Source: Romboutsia_C sp015668195
GTDB lineage: Bacteria > Bacillota > Clostridia > Peptostreptococcales > Peptostreptococcaceae
DNA: 64,000 nucleotides
Assembly (NCBI RefSeq): GCF_015668195.1
Contig: NZ_JADPFC010000001.1
Location: 806,001 to 870,000 of the forward strand
Direction: 5' to 3'
The notes below the pieces were generated by a model. It did not search any database. It saw only the letters and a list, made by a program, of their open reading frames with translations, and was not told where the DNA came from. The translations under genes and the position numbers were made by a program. This document shows positions 25,394 to 33,712 of the stretch, in pieces. The stretch's first letter is position 1. Each line of letters begins with the position of its first letter.

Positions 25394-27382
25394 ATGAATA
25401 AGACAATAGGGGTACTAGCTCATGTTGATGCAGGTAAAACTACATTTTGCGAACAGATATTGTATCACACAAAAGCAATTAGAAATAGAGGTAGAGTAGA
25501 TAATAAAGATACATTTTTAGATAACCATAACATAGAAAAGCAAAGGGGTATAACAATATTTTCAGAACAAGGAATGTTTAACTACAACAACTCTAGTTAC
25601 TATTTAATAGACACTCCAGGGCATATAGACTTTTCACCAGATATGGAAAGATCAATATCTATAATGGATTATGCAGTTATAATAGTAAGTGGAGTAGATA
25701 AAATACAATCACATACAAAAACAGTATTTAGACTACTAAAAAAATACAAAGTTCCAACAATATTTTTTGTAAATAAAATGGATAGAGAAGGGGCAGAATT
25801 AAACCTAGTAATAAAAGATATACAAAATAGCTTAACTAAAGATGTTATAGATATAACTAATATCGATGTTAACAGTATCTTAAATGAAGAACTTATAGAA
25901 TTTATTGCTGAAAGAGATGATAATTTATTTGAAAAGTATCTAAATGATGAGTATGATTACAATATTTGGATTGAAAATCTTAAAAATATGATAAAGGAAT
26001 TAAAGATATATCCCCTATTAAGTGGTTCAGCTATTAATTATATAGGAATAGATAATTTTCTAGAAAAGCTAGATTTTTTAACATATACAAATTACAAATT
26101 AGAAGAAAGATTTATAGGCAAAGTATATAAGATAAAACATGATGATAATAAAAATAAGTTAACTTATATAAAAGCACTGCAAGGAAAAATTAAAGTAAAA
26201 GATGAAGTTTCATACATTGTCAGTGAAGAAATAATAATGGAAAAGGTAAATAACATAAGAAAATATAACTCTAATAAGTTTGAAGTTGTAAATGAAGCTG
26301 CTTGTGGAGAATTATTTGTTGTAAGTGGCCTAAATCATACTGTAGCGGGAGATTTCGTAATGGAATCTAGTTTTGAAAAAGAAGAAATAGAGAAAATATA
26401 TAGTAGAAAAACTAAATATGAAATGGCTCCAACATTAAAATCAAAGGTTAAATTTGATAGCTCATTAAACATAAAAGAAGTGTTAAATGCTTTTGAAATA
26501 TTAAATAAAGAAGAGCCTGCATTAAATGTTTTATGGGATGAAAAGCTTAAAGAAATACACATACATGTAATGGGAAAAATTCAATTAGAAATCTTAAAAG
26601 AAGTAATAAAAGAAAGATTTAACTTAGATGTAGACTTTGGAAAATGTGAAATACTATACAAAGAAAGTATATTAAAAAGTACTATAGGGTACGGGCACTT
26701 TGAGCCACTTGGACATTATGCAGAAGTACATTTGCTAGTAGAACCAAATACTAGAAACTCAGGGATTACTTTTAATAGTAAAGCACATATAGATGATTTA
26801 GCCATAGGTCATCAAAATTTAGTTAGAACTCATATATTTGAAAAAGAACATAGAGGAATATTAGGTGGATACCCATTAATTGATTTAAATATAATTTTGC
26901 TTACTGGTAGGGCACACAAAAAGCATACTAGTGGTGGTGATTTTAGACAAGCCACTTTAAGAGCTTTAAGACAAGGATTAGAAAAAGTTGAAAATGTATT
27001 ACTTGAGCCATACTATAAGTTTAAAGTTGAGACAAACTTAGATTATATGGGAAGAGTAATATCTGATATTCAAAAGATGAACGGAGAATTTGAAACGCCA
27101 ATTATCAATGAAAATTTAGTAACAATAGAAGGGAGAGGACCTGTTGCTACTTTTATGGATTATAGCTTAGAGTTATCTGCTTTTAGTAAGGGAAGTTCAA
27201 GTGTTAGTTTCATATTTGATGGATACGATGTGTGTCATAATCCTGACTATGTTTTAGAAAATAGGTCTTATGATAAAAATAGTGATAGTGAATATACATC
27301 AAACTCTATATTTTGTTCAAAGGGACAAGGTTATGTTGTAAAGGGAAGTGAGGCTAAGCTGCATATGCATTGCATAAAATAA
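25394..27382 (+). CDS. TetB(P)/TetM-like ribosomal protection GTPase
   Basis: The 662-residue protein is an EF-G-like GTPase of the ribosomal protection family. It has G1 AHVDAGKTT (8-16), the RGIT switch I, G3 DTPGH, G4 NKMD and a G5-type SGSA. EF-G domains II-V follow, including GYGHFEPLGHYAEVHL and a domain IV tip near TSGGDFRQATLRALRQG. Classical TetM/TetO (about 640 residues) displace tetracycline from the ribosome. The tip here lacks the YSPVSTPADFR sequence of classical members, so resistance is uncertain and a housekeeping or other-antibiotic role is possible. It is a single gene in a chromosomal-looking context with no mobile element visible beside it. Confidence 0.85.
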   Translation: MNKTIGVLAHVDAGKTTFCEQILYHTKAIRNRGRVDNKDTFLDNHNIEKQRGITIFSEQGMFNYNNSSYYLIDTPGHIDFSPDMERSISIMDYAVIIVSGVDKIQSHTKTVFRLLKKYKVPTIFFVNKMDREGAELNLVIKDIQNSLTKDVIDITNIDVNSILNEELIEFIAERDDNLFEKYLNDEYDYNIWIENLKNMIKELKIYPLLSGSAINYIGIDNFLEKLDFLTYTNYKLEERFIGKVYKIKHDDNKNKLTYIKALQGKIKVKDEVSYIVSEEIIMEKVNNIRKYNSNKFEVVNEAACGELFVVSGLNHTVAGDFVMESSFEKEEIEKIYSRKTKYEMAPTLKSKVKFDSSLNIKEVLNAFEILNKEEPALNVLWDEKLKEIHIHVMGKIQLEILKEVIKERFNLDVDFGKCEILYKESILKSTIGYGHFEPLGHYAEVHLLVEPNTRNSGITFNSKAHIDDLAIGHQNLVRTHIFEKEHRGILGGYPLIDLNIILLTGRAHKKHTSGGDFRQATLRALRQGLEKVENVLLEPYYKFKVETNLDYMGRVISDIQKMNGEFETPIINENLVTIEGRGPVATFMDYSLELSAFSKGSSSVSFIFDGYDVCHNPDYVLENRSYDKNSDSEYTSNSIFCSKGQGYVVKGSEAKLHMHCIK

Positions 27383-27542
27383 TAAATAAGAGCAAATAAC
27401 ATGTAAGGTTAACTATTATTAAGAAATATATTAGTTTTAAATTAAATATTTTATAATAAAAAAAATTTAATTTAAAATATTAAAAAAGCTAATGAATGAT
27501 AGTATAATATAAAGAAATACAAAAGATTTAAAGGGAGAATTT

Positions 27543-28589
27543 ATGAAAAATAAGCATATATTAATCGTAGATAATAGCGTAACAAATTTAAAAAGAGCAG
27601 AACAAATTTTAAAACCACATTGTAAAATTAGCTTACTTACATCTGGTGCACAGACTTTAAGATTTCTAACGAAAAACAAACCAGATTTAATATTATTAGA
27701 TATAAATATGACGGATATGAATGGATATGAAATCTTAGAAAAAATAAAATCTAATAAAGATTTGGTTGATATACCAATAATATTTCTAACCTCACAAGTA
27801 GATATAGAAAGTGAATTAAAAGGAATTGAAAAAGGAGTTATAGACTTTATTAGAAAGCCATTTGTTCCTCAAATTATGATAAGTCGTATAAAGATGCATC
27901 TAGAATTATATGACTATAGGATAGATTTAGAAAAAAAGGTAATAGAAAAAACCAAGATGATAGAACATCTTCAAGATGTTATGATGATATCCATTGCAGA
28001 ACTTGTTGAGTGTAGAGATGAAAATACTGGGGGTCATGTTAAGAGAACTGCAAAGTATGTAGAAATACTAACTAATGCTTTAGTAGAAAGAAATATATAT
28101 AGTGATATATTAAGTAAAGATTATGTAAAGGATATGATACGTTCAGCACCACTTCATGATGTAGGTAAAATAGGTATAAATGATAAAACTTTACTTAAAA
28201 ATGGATCCTTAGATGAAGAAGAATTTGAGTTTATGAAAACTCATAGTAAACTTGGAGGAGAGACTATTCAAAGAATGATAAATCAAACTGATGGAGAAAG
28301 TTTTTTATATATAGCTAAGGATATGGCACAATCTCATCATGAAAAGTGGGATGGAACAGGTTATCCAGATGGATTAAAGAAAGAAGAAATACCACTTAGT
28401 GCTAGAGTAATGGCAATAGCAGATGTTTATGATGCACTAACAACAAAGAGACCTTATAAAGAAGCTTTTACACATGAAAAAGCAGTTGAAATTATATTAA
28501 ATGGTAAGGGGATAGCCTTTGATCCTGTTATAACTAAAGTATTTGAAGAAATAAATTCTGAGTTTGAATTAGCAAAACGTGTTCTTTAG
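27543..28589 (+). CDS. Response regulator with HD-GYP domain (probable c-di-GMP phosphodiesterase)
   Basis: The 348-residue protein joins a receiver domain (1-120; phosphoacceptor Asp53 in LLLDINMTDMNGYE, Lys in FIRKPF) to an HD-GYP domain (about 150-340). The latter shows GGHVKRTAKYVE, the catalytic HD pair at 205-206 in APLHDVGKIGI, HHEKWDGTGYPDG (about 265-277) and DVYDALTTKRPYK. HD-GYP enzymes hydrolyse cyclic di-GMP. No kinase gene is adjacent, so it is an orphan regulator. Start ATG with GGGAG upstream. Confidence 0.92.
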   Translation: MKNKHILIVDNSVTNLKRAEQILKPHCKISLLTSGAQTLRFLTKNKPDLILLDINMTDMNGYEILEKIKSNKDLVDIPIIFLTSQVDIESELKGIEKGVIDFIRKPFVPQIMISRIKMHLELYDYRIDLEKKVIEKTKMIEHLQDVMMISIAELVECRDENTGGHVKRTAKYVEILTNALVERNIYSDILSKDYVKDMIRSAPLHDVGKIGINDKTLLKNGSLDEEEFEFMKTHSKLGGETIQRMINQTDGESFLYIAKDMAQSHHEKWDGTGYPDGLKKEEIPLSARVMAIADVYDALTTKRPYKEAFTHEKAVEIILNGKGIAFDPVITKVFEEINSEFELAKRVL

Positions 28590-28709
28590 GGAAATTTTAT
28601 GTAATCAATTCTAGTTAAAATTCGCAATTATATAAATTTAATAAATAATATCTAAAATTTTTTTAATATATTTGATTATGATGAAATTTTAAATGGTTAA
28701 AAAATATAA

Positions 28710-28746
28710 TAAAAAAGATATAGAACACCTTCTATATCTTTTTTAT
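28710..28746 (+). terminator. Terminator downstream of the HD-GYP gene
   Basis: Stem AAAAAGATATAGAA with TTCTATATCTTTTT, four-base loop, then TTTTATT. It lies about 120 bases after the HD-GYP stop. Confidence 0.8.
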
Positions 28747-28931
28747 TATATTAATACTAAAGTCTATCATTAAATTATAGTAATATATAGTTATTTTGGA
28801 TAAACATAAGATGTAAAATATAGCTTACCTGATGATATGATATATTTTTAAGATATAGTATTTAGTTTACTTTAATTACTACTAAGATTGCAATTAAATT
28901 GTTTAATGCGCAATTTTTATAAAAGGTAAAG

Positions 28932-29109
28932 TAAAATTTTTTGTATAACGCAATATAGAAAAGAAAACACAAATATCAGCATTAGAAATGAACGGTTGTA
29001 TTTTACGTTTGGCACAAAAAAAGATGTAGAAGGGTATTATCATCAGAACTTTAATCCATTCGATAAAGAAATGAATGGAAAGAAATATAGGGTGTTATAT
29101 AAATTATAA
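28932..29109 (+). pseudogene. Unrecognised coding remnant without a start codon
   Basis: An open frame lacking ATG/GTG/TTG near its beginning reads YRKENTNISIRNERLYFTFG, then TKKDVEGYYHQNFNPFDKE, MNGKKYRVLYKL and stop. Residue composition is protein-like, unlike its flanks, and it is followed by a hairpin at 29170. I do not recognise the family. It is probably the 3' end of a gene that lost its 5' part. Confidence 0.4.
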
Positions 29110-29167
29110 TTTACCTAATTAGAAATATATATTTATATGAATAATTATATATGTACCGCGAATTAAG

Positions 29168-29202
29168 TTGAGTAATAGTATAAAAACTATTGCTCTATTT
29201 TA
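29168..29202 (+). terminator. Hairpin terminator after the coding remnant
   Basis: Ten-base arms (GAGTAATAGT with ACTATTGCTC, one mismatch-type wobble) then TATTTTATT. It lies upstream of the PocR gene and insulates it from earlier transcription. Confidence 0.65.
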
Positions 29203-29387
29203 TTGTACAATTTTGGATATTGTTATAAAGGTATCATAAGAACAGTTATAATGATTTAGAAATATATTTAACTTGTTTACTAAAAAATAAAATGTATTTT
29301 ATGACAGGATTTAATAAATATAAGTAGAAATATATAACTAAATAATACAAATTATAAATTAGGAATAATAATTTAAGGAGGTATTTA

Positions 29388-30311
29388 ATGGAGAAGTTTT
29401 TTGAACTAGAAGAGTATGCTCAAATTGAAGTTCTCCAAAATATCCAAGATAGCTTTGCAAATTCACTTGGTATGGGAGCAGTTATAGTAGACTACAAAGG
29501 TGAGCCTATAACGAAAGAAAGTAATTTCACTAAGTTTTGTACATATATAAGAAATAATGAGGAATTAAAAGGAAAGTGTTATAAATGTGATGCATATGGA
29601 GGGGTACAATCAGCTATTACAAAAAAACCACATATATACAAGTGTCATGCAGGATTAGTAGACTTTGCTATACCTATAATGGCAAACAATACATATATAG
29701 GAGCAATATTAGGAGGTCAAGTAAGATTAAAAGAAGATTTAAAAGAAGAAAACAATGTTTTAGATGATAAATATAATGAAGAATTATCTAAATATTATAA
29801 AGATATAAACATAAAGACTTATGAAGAAGTGAAATATGCAGCAGATCTTATGTACCAAATATCAAATTATATTATAAATAAAGATATAGTTAAAATAAAT
29901 TCTGATTTTAATAACAATAAAGTCAAAATAGATAGAGCTACAAATATTGAATTAATAAAAGAATATAATTTAGATAATGAACAATACTCTGAAGAAATAT
30001 ACAAAGCAATAAACTATATTCATTCAAACATCAAAAAGAACATTACACTAGAGGAGGTAGCAAGTTATATAAATCTAAGTCCAAATTATCTGAGTAAGAC
30101 TTTTAAAAAAGAGATTGGTATAAACTTTATAACCTATATAACAAATAAAAAAATAGAATTAGCAAAAGAAATGTTAAAAGATACAGATATACCTATTCTA
30201 AATATATCTATAGATTTATCTTTCAATAAACCTAACTATTTTAGCAAAGTTTTTAAAAAAATAGTAGGTTTAACGCCGAGTGAGTATAGGTGCACATTAC
30301 AGAATAAGTAA
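29388..30311 (+). CDS. pocR: PocR-domain AraC-family regulator of the pdu locus
   Basis: The 307-residue protein begins with a PocR sensory domain (about 8-170). Key features are IQDSFANSLGMGAVIVDYKG, cysteines at 51, 64, 67 and 86, and KCHAGLVDFAIPI, the hallmark of PocR ligand-binding domains. These bind small hydrocarbons or diols in regulators of propanediol use. Two AraC helix-turn-helix units follow (about 205-305), with LSPNYLSKTFKKEIG and KPNYFSKVFKKIVGLTPSEYR. Its position at the head of a pdu locus is the normal one for PocR, which activates pdu and cob genes with 1,2-propanediol as inducer in Salmonella and lactobacilli. The likely target is the promoter region at 32.4-32.5 kb. Start ATG with AAGGAGGT. 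Confidence 0.9.
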   Translation: MEKFFELEEYAQIEVLQNIQDSFANSLGMGAVIVDYKGEPITKESNFTKFCTYIRNNEELKGKCYKCDAYGGVQSAITKKPHIYKCHAGLVDFAIPIMANNTYIGAILGGQVRLKEDLKEENNVLDDKYNEELSKYYKDINIKTYEEVKYAADLMYQISNYIINKDIVKINSDFNNNKVKIDRATNIELIKEYNLDNEQYSEEIYKAINYIHSNIKKNITLEEVASYINLSPNYLSKTFKKEIGINFITYITNKKIELAKEMLKDTDIPILNISIDLSFNKPNYFSKVFKKIVGLTPSEYRCTLQNK

Positions 30312-30335
30312 ATAGATGCTTAAAGGAGGAATTTT

Positions 30336-31346
30336 TTGAGTGCATTAAAAAAAGAATCAATAAAAGATCTTCTAAGTAAAGATTATTTAATGGAAATACT
30401 ACCTGGCTTACGAGATATAAAGTTAGAAAATATAAAAACAAATGGTTTATCAGGAGCTAAAATATATAAAGTTACATTATTTTCTAGTGAGTATGATAAA
30501 AGTTTATATTTAAAAATAAACAATTTAAAAGAAGATTGGCTAGCAAAAGTAAATAAAGATGAAGGAAGAGAATTATCTATATTTAAGGATGATATATATT
30601 CAAAATTAGAAGAATTTATAAATGACATTTACTTAGGTTATTACGTAGGGAATAATAGTTATGCAATACTTATGAATGATATGTCTGCATATAAAAAAAC
30701 AAATAACTCAGAGGAAGAGTGTCTTTACTATTTAGATAACCTAGCTAAATTCCACTCTAAATTTAAAGAACATGACGTAATAAATTACAAGGAATTATTA
30801 AGTGTTGATGAATATTGTAATTTTTTAACAAAGACTAAAGTAAGTGAAGTTGAGGAATTTAAAGAAAGTTATAAAAAGGGAATAATAATATTAAAAGATA
30901 TTTTAGAGGAAAATTTATTTAATAAGTATAATGAAATAAAGGAAATAGACAGCCTGTTTTCTTATTATCCTAAAACCTTTTTACATGGAGATTATAGACC
31001 AGATAATACACTTTATATAAATCAAAATGATATAAGAATTATAGACTGGGCTAATAGTGGATGTGGACCTTGTACATTAGATGTATTTTGGTATCTTATG
31101 ACATCTGTAAGTGTTAGATTCGATAAAACAATACTACTAAACCATTATAAAATGAGCTTAGAAAAGTATATTGGCTATAAATTAACTCAAAAAACTTGGG
31201 ATACTTTATTAAAAGTTGGAATTTTAGCTTCATGCAAGATGTATTTAGTAGCACTAGTAGCTAATTCAACTTTAGAGGATAAATATGAGTATGCAGATAT
31301 ATATTATTGGGTAGAGAATCTAAAAAATGTATTGATAGACTTATAG
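30336..31346 (+). CDS. APH/choline-kinase-fold phosphotransferase
   Basis: This 336-residue protein starts at TTG behind AAAGGAGGAA, 24 bases after pocR, so the two are probably co-transcribed. It has an N-terminal lobe with ALIMND-like hinge (AILMNDMS near 110) and the catalytic Brenner motif HGDYRPDN at 217-224, with the metal-binding DW at 237-238 (IIDWANSG). This is the aminoglycoside phosphotransferase/choline-ethanolamine kinase fold. The substrate cannot be told from the sequence. Its place beside a diol-sensing regulator hints at phosphorylating a small alcohol or amino alcohol, but that is inference. No APH-type kinase is part of the classical pdu operon; PduX is an unrelated GHMP kinase. 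Confidence 0.8.
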   Translation: MSALKKESIKDLLSKDYLMEILPGLRDIKLENIKTNGLSGAKIYKVTLFSSEYDKSLYLKINNLKEDWLAKVNKDEGRELSIFKDDIYSKLEEFINDIYLGYYVGNNSYAILMNDMSAYKKTNNSEEECLYYLDNLAKFHSKFKEHDVINYKELLSVDEYCNFLTKTKVSEVEEFKESYKKGIIILKDILEENLFNKYNEIKEIDSLFSYYPKTFLHGDYRPDNTLYINQNDIRIIDWANSGCGPCTLDVFWYLMTSVSVRFDKTILLNHYKMSLEKYIGYKLTQKTWDTLLKVGILASCKMYLVALVANSTLEDKYEYADIYYWVENLKNVLIDL

Positions 31347-31488
31347 ATATAGTGCGTAAATAATTTTAGATAGGTAATTAAAAAAATTAAATAAAAGAGT
31401 AATAGTAGGAGCAAAAGCTTAAGACGATATTGCAAATAAAGTTATAAAAAACACAAGAAGTATAAATAAGAAAAAGTGGGGAATAAAT

Positions 31489-32349
31489 GTGATAAAAGGT
31501 TTGTTTGTTAAAATAATAGGACTTACAACTATATGTGGTTTGCTTATTACAGGATGCACTAGCACAATAGAAAACAAAGAAAGCTTAAAAAATACATACT
31601 TTGAAGTTGTAAAAAGTGAACGAAATAGTAATGAAATAAAAGCTGTGGATCTAGAAGAAAAACTAAAGGATAAAAAAGTAGATATTTCAGATGGAATTGT
31701 ATATTTAACTGGTGAAAATGGAGAACAAAAAGATTATTCAACTAAAATTTATACATTTAAAGAAGATAATAAATCTCTTAGTGTTTCTTATTTAGATAAT
31801 GATAAAAAAGAAAATTTAAAAGATATAAAATTTGCTTCATATATTATAACCAAGGAAGAGAAAGAAGAAACTTATGCAGAAATTTATTATCAAGATATAT
31901 CAGAAGCAAATGGAATATTTAGTTTTCAAATGTATCCAGAAAGCGTACAAGAACAAAAAAAATTAGTAAACTTGCTAAACAATAATAAAAGTAGTTTGTA
32001 TGAAGCGTATTACAAAATAGCACAAAGTATAGAAGATGATAGTTCTTTAGAGTTAGGGAATATAGATCAGATAATAGATGATAAGTTAAAAAAAATAAAT
32101 GGATTTGTTAACAATGACAATGAAAATTTAGTATCTTATTCTTTAAATAAAGATGGTTTAAATTTAAATTTAGTATTTGACGAAAAGACAAATAAGGCTG
32201 AAAGTGTAATAGTTGAAGACATTGAATCTAATAATATATCTTTAAGTTATTATAAAAATATGGAATATGGTATACAACTTTATAAGGGGAATAAAGATTT
32301 GAAAGAACAAGAAGAAATGGTAGATAAATTATTAGAATATGAAAAATAG
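31489..32349 (+). CDS. Lipoprotein of unknown function
   Basis: The 286-residue protein uses a GTG start. The ATG two bases before runs into a stop. A lipoprotein signal peptide ends in LLITGC with the lipidated Cys at 23. The mature part is Lys/Glu/Asn-rich with predicted alternating helices and strands, and no motif I recognise. It lies about 140 bases after the kinase gene and is closed by a terminator, so it is separate from the pdu operon that follows. Similar lysine-rich lipoproteins are common on the clostridial surface. Confidence 0.7.
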   Translation: MIKGLFVKIIGLTTICGLLITGCTSTIENKESLKNTYFEVVKSERNSNEIKAVDLEEKLKDKKVDISDGIVYLTGENGEQKDYSTKIYTFKEDNKSLSVSYLDNDKKENLKDIKFASYIITKEEKEETYAEIYYQDISEANGIFSFQMYPESVQEQKKLVNLLNNNKSSLYEAYYKIAQSIEDDSSLELGNIDQIIDDKLKKINGFVNNDNENLVSYSLNKDGLNLNLVFDEKTNKAESVIVEDIESNNISLSYYKNMEYGIQLYKGNKDLKEQEEMVDKLLEYEK

Positions 32350-32374
32350 TAAGGGTGATTCCTTACTATTTTTT
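32342..32374 (+). terminator. Terminator before the pdu operon
   Basis: Ten-base arms (AATAGTAAGG with CCTTACTATT), GTGATT loop, then TTTTTTAT. It starts inside the lipoprotein stop region and insulates the pdu promoter. Confidence 0.88.
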
Positions 32375-32434
32375 TATATGAATATTAAATTAAAAATGTA
32401 AAGAAAAATATGGTGCAAAAAATTATCCTATTAA

Positions 32435-32513
32435 GATAAAATTTATCATAAAAATATTTAAAAAGTCTTAAAATTTACACTATTTAGATAAAATATTTCC
32501 ATAAAAGTATACT
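32435..32513 (+). promoter_or_regulatory. Candidate PocR-dependent pdu promoter region
   Basis: A good -10 (TATACT, 32508-32513) lies about 45 bases before pduA, but the hexamer 17 bases upstream is TAGATA, far from TTGACA, as expected of an activator-dependent promoter. A short dyad GATAAA-A-TTTATC (32435-32447) upstream could be an activator contact, though AT-rich dyads arise easily by chance here. Confidence 0.4.
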
Positions 32514-32558
32514 AGAATTTAAATAAGAAGAAAAATAATTTTTGGAGGTACTCCCATT

Positions 32559-32837
32559 ATGCAAAAAGAAGCTTTAGGAATGGTTGAAACAAAAGGACTA
32601 GTAGGGGCAATAGAAGCTGCTGATGCTATGGTAAAATCAGCAAATGTACAACTAGTAGGATATGAAAAAATAGGTTCAGGATTAGTAACAGTAATGGTAA
32701 GAGGAGATGTAGGAGCTGTTAAAGCATCTGTAGATGCAGGAGCAGTAGCAGCAGAGAAAGTTGGAGAAGTTGTATCAGTTCATGTAATACCAAGACCACA
32801 TACAGATGTTGAAAAGATATTACCAAGTAACAACTAA
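32559..32837 (+). CDS. pduA: BMC-domain hexameric shell protein PduA
   Basis: The 92-residue single-BMC-domain protein has the family core ([54 protein letters not shown]) and the end [14 protein letters not shown]. The pore-lining loop KIGSG matches the polar PduA pore that passes propanediol while slowing propionaldehyde loss. It forms flat hexamers in the microcompartment facets. It is the first gene of the operon, with TTTGGAGGT before the ATG. It is nearly the same as the second copy at 39.5 kb (PduJ). Confidence 0.95.
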   Translation: MQKEALGMVETKGLVGAIEAADAMVKSANVQLVGYEKIGSGLVTVMVRGDVGAVKASVDAGAVAAEKVGEVVSVHVIPRPHTDVEKILPSNN

Positions 32838-32872
32838 TATTAGATAAAAATTTAGGTTAAGGGGGAAATTTT

Positions 32873-33685
32873 ATGAAAGAAGATTTAATGTCAAAGATAA
32901 TGGATGAAGTAATGAAAAAAATGGGAGAAACTGAAATATCAGAAGTTAAGGAAGAAGCAGCAAAAGAAGTTAAATGTGAAGAAGCTAAGAGCTGTAGTTT
33001 AACAGAATTTGTAGGAACTGCAATAGGAAATACTATAGGTCTTGTTATAGCTAATGTAGATTATAACTTACACGAGTTAATGAATATAGATAAAAAATAT
33101 AGATCAATAGGTATAGTTGGAGGAAGAACTGGGGCTGGCCCTCATATATTTGCAGCAGACGAAGCTGTAAAGGCAACTAATAGTGAAATATTATTAATAG
33201 AACTTCCTAGAGACACAGAAGGAGGAGCAGGACACGGTTCTTTAATAATATTTGGTGCAGAAGATGTATCAGATGCTAGAAGAGCTGTTGAAGTTACATT
33301 AAATGAATTAGAAAGAACTTTTGGAGATGTTTATGGAAGTAGTGCAGGACACTTAGAATTCCAATACACAGCAAGAGCGAGTTATGCACTTAACAAAGCA
33401 TTTGGAGCACCTATTGGAAAATCTTTTGGAATAACTGTTGGAGCACCAGCAGCTATTGGAGTATTACTTGCAGATACTGCTGTAAAAGCTGCTAATGTTG
33501 ATGTTGTAGGATATTCAACTCCAGGAAATGGTGGAACTAGTTATTCAAACGAAGTAATTCTTACATTCTCAGGAGATTCAGGAGCTGTTAGACAGTCTAT
33601 AATAGCAGCAAGAGAAGTAGGAAAGCAATTATTATCAACTTTAAGCACTGAAGAATTAAAGTCATCAACAATACCATACATATAA
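32873..33685 (+). CDS. pduB: Tandem-BMC trimeric shell protein PduB
   Basis: The 270-residue protein begins with a short amphipathic helix (DLMSKIMDEVMKKMGE) and an acidic linker, then two tandem BMC domains (about 40-145 and 150-260). GGRTGAGPHIFAADEAVKAT and DTEGGAGHGSLIIFGAEDV are characteristic of PduB/EtuB-type trimers. In Salmonella the PduB N-terminal extension ties the shell to the enzyme core, and the helix seen here could do the same. It lies 35 bases after pduA, with a GGGGGAAA site. Confidence 0.95.
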   Translation: MKEDLMSKIMDEVMKKMGETEISEVKEEAAKEVKCEEAKSCSLTEFVGTAIGNTIGLVIANVDYNLHELMNIDKKYRSIGIVGGRTGAGPHIFAADEAVKATNSEILLIELPRDTEGGAGHGSLIIFGAEDVSDARRAVEVTLNELERTFGDVYGSSAGHLEFQYTARASYALNKAFGAPIGKSFGITVGAPAAIGVLLADTAVKAANVDVVGYSTPGNGGTSYSNEVILTFSGDSGAVRQSIIAAREVGKQLLSTLSTEELKSSTIPYI

Positions 33686-33712
33686 GATTTTAAAATAAGG
33701 GGAGTGAATATA

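Noticed and set aside
32435..32558. Cobalamin riboswitch before pduA
   Set aside because: The leader is only about 40 bases and lacks the B12-box and the multi-stem fold such a riboswitch needs.
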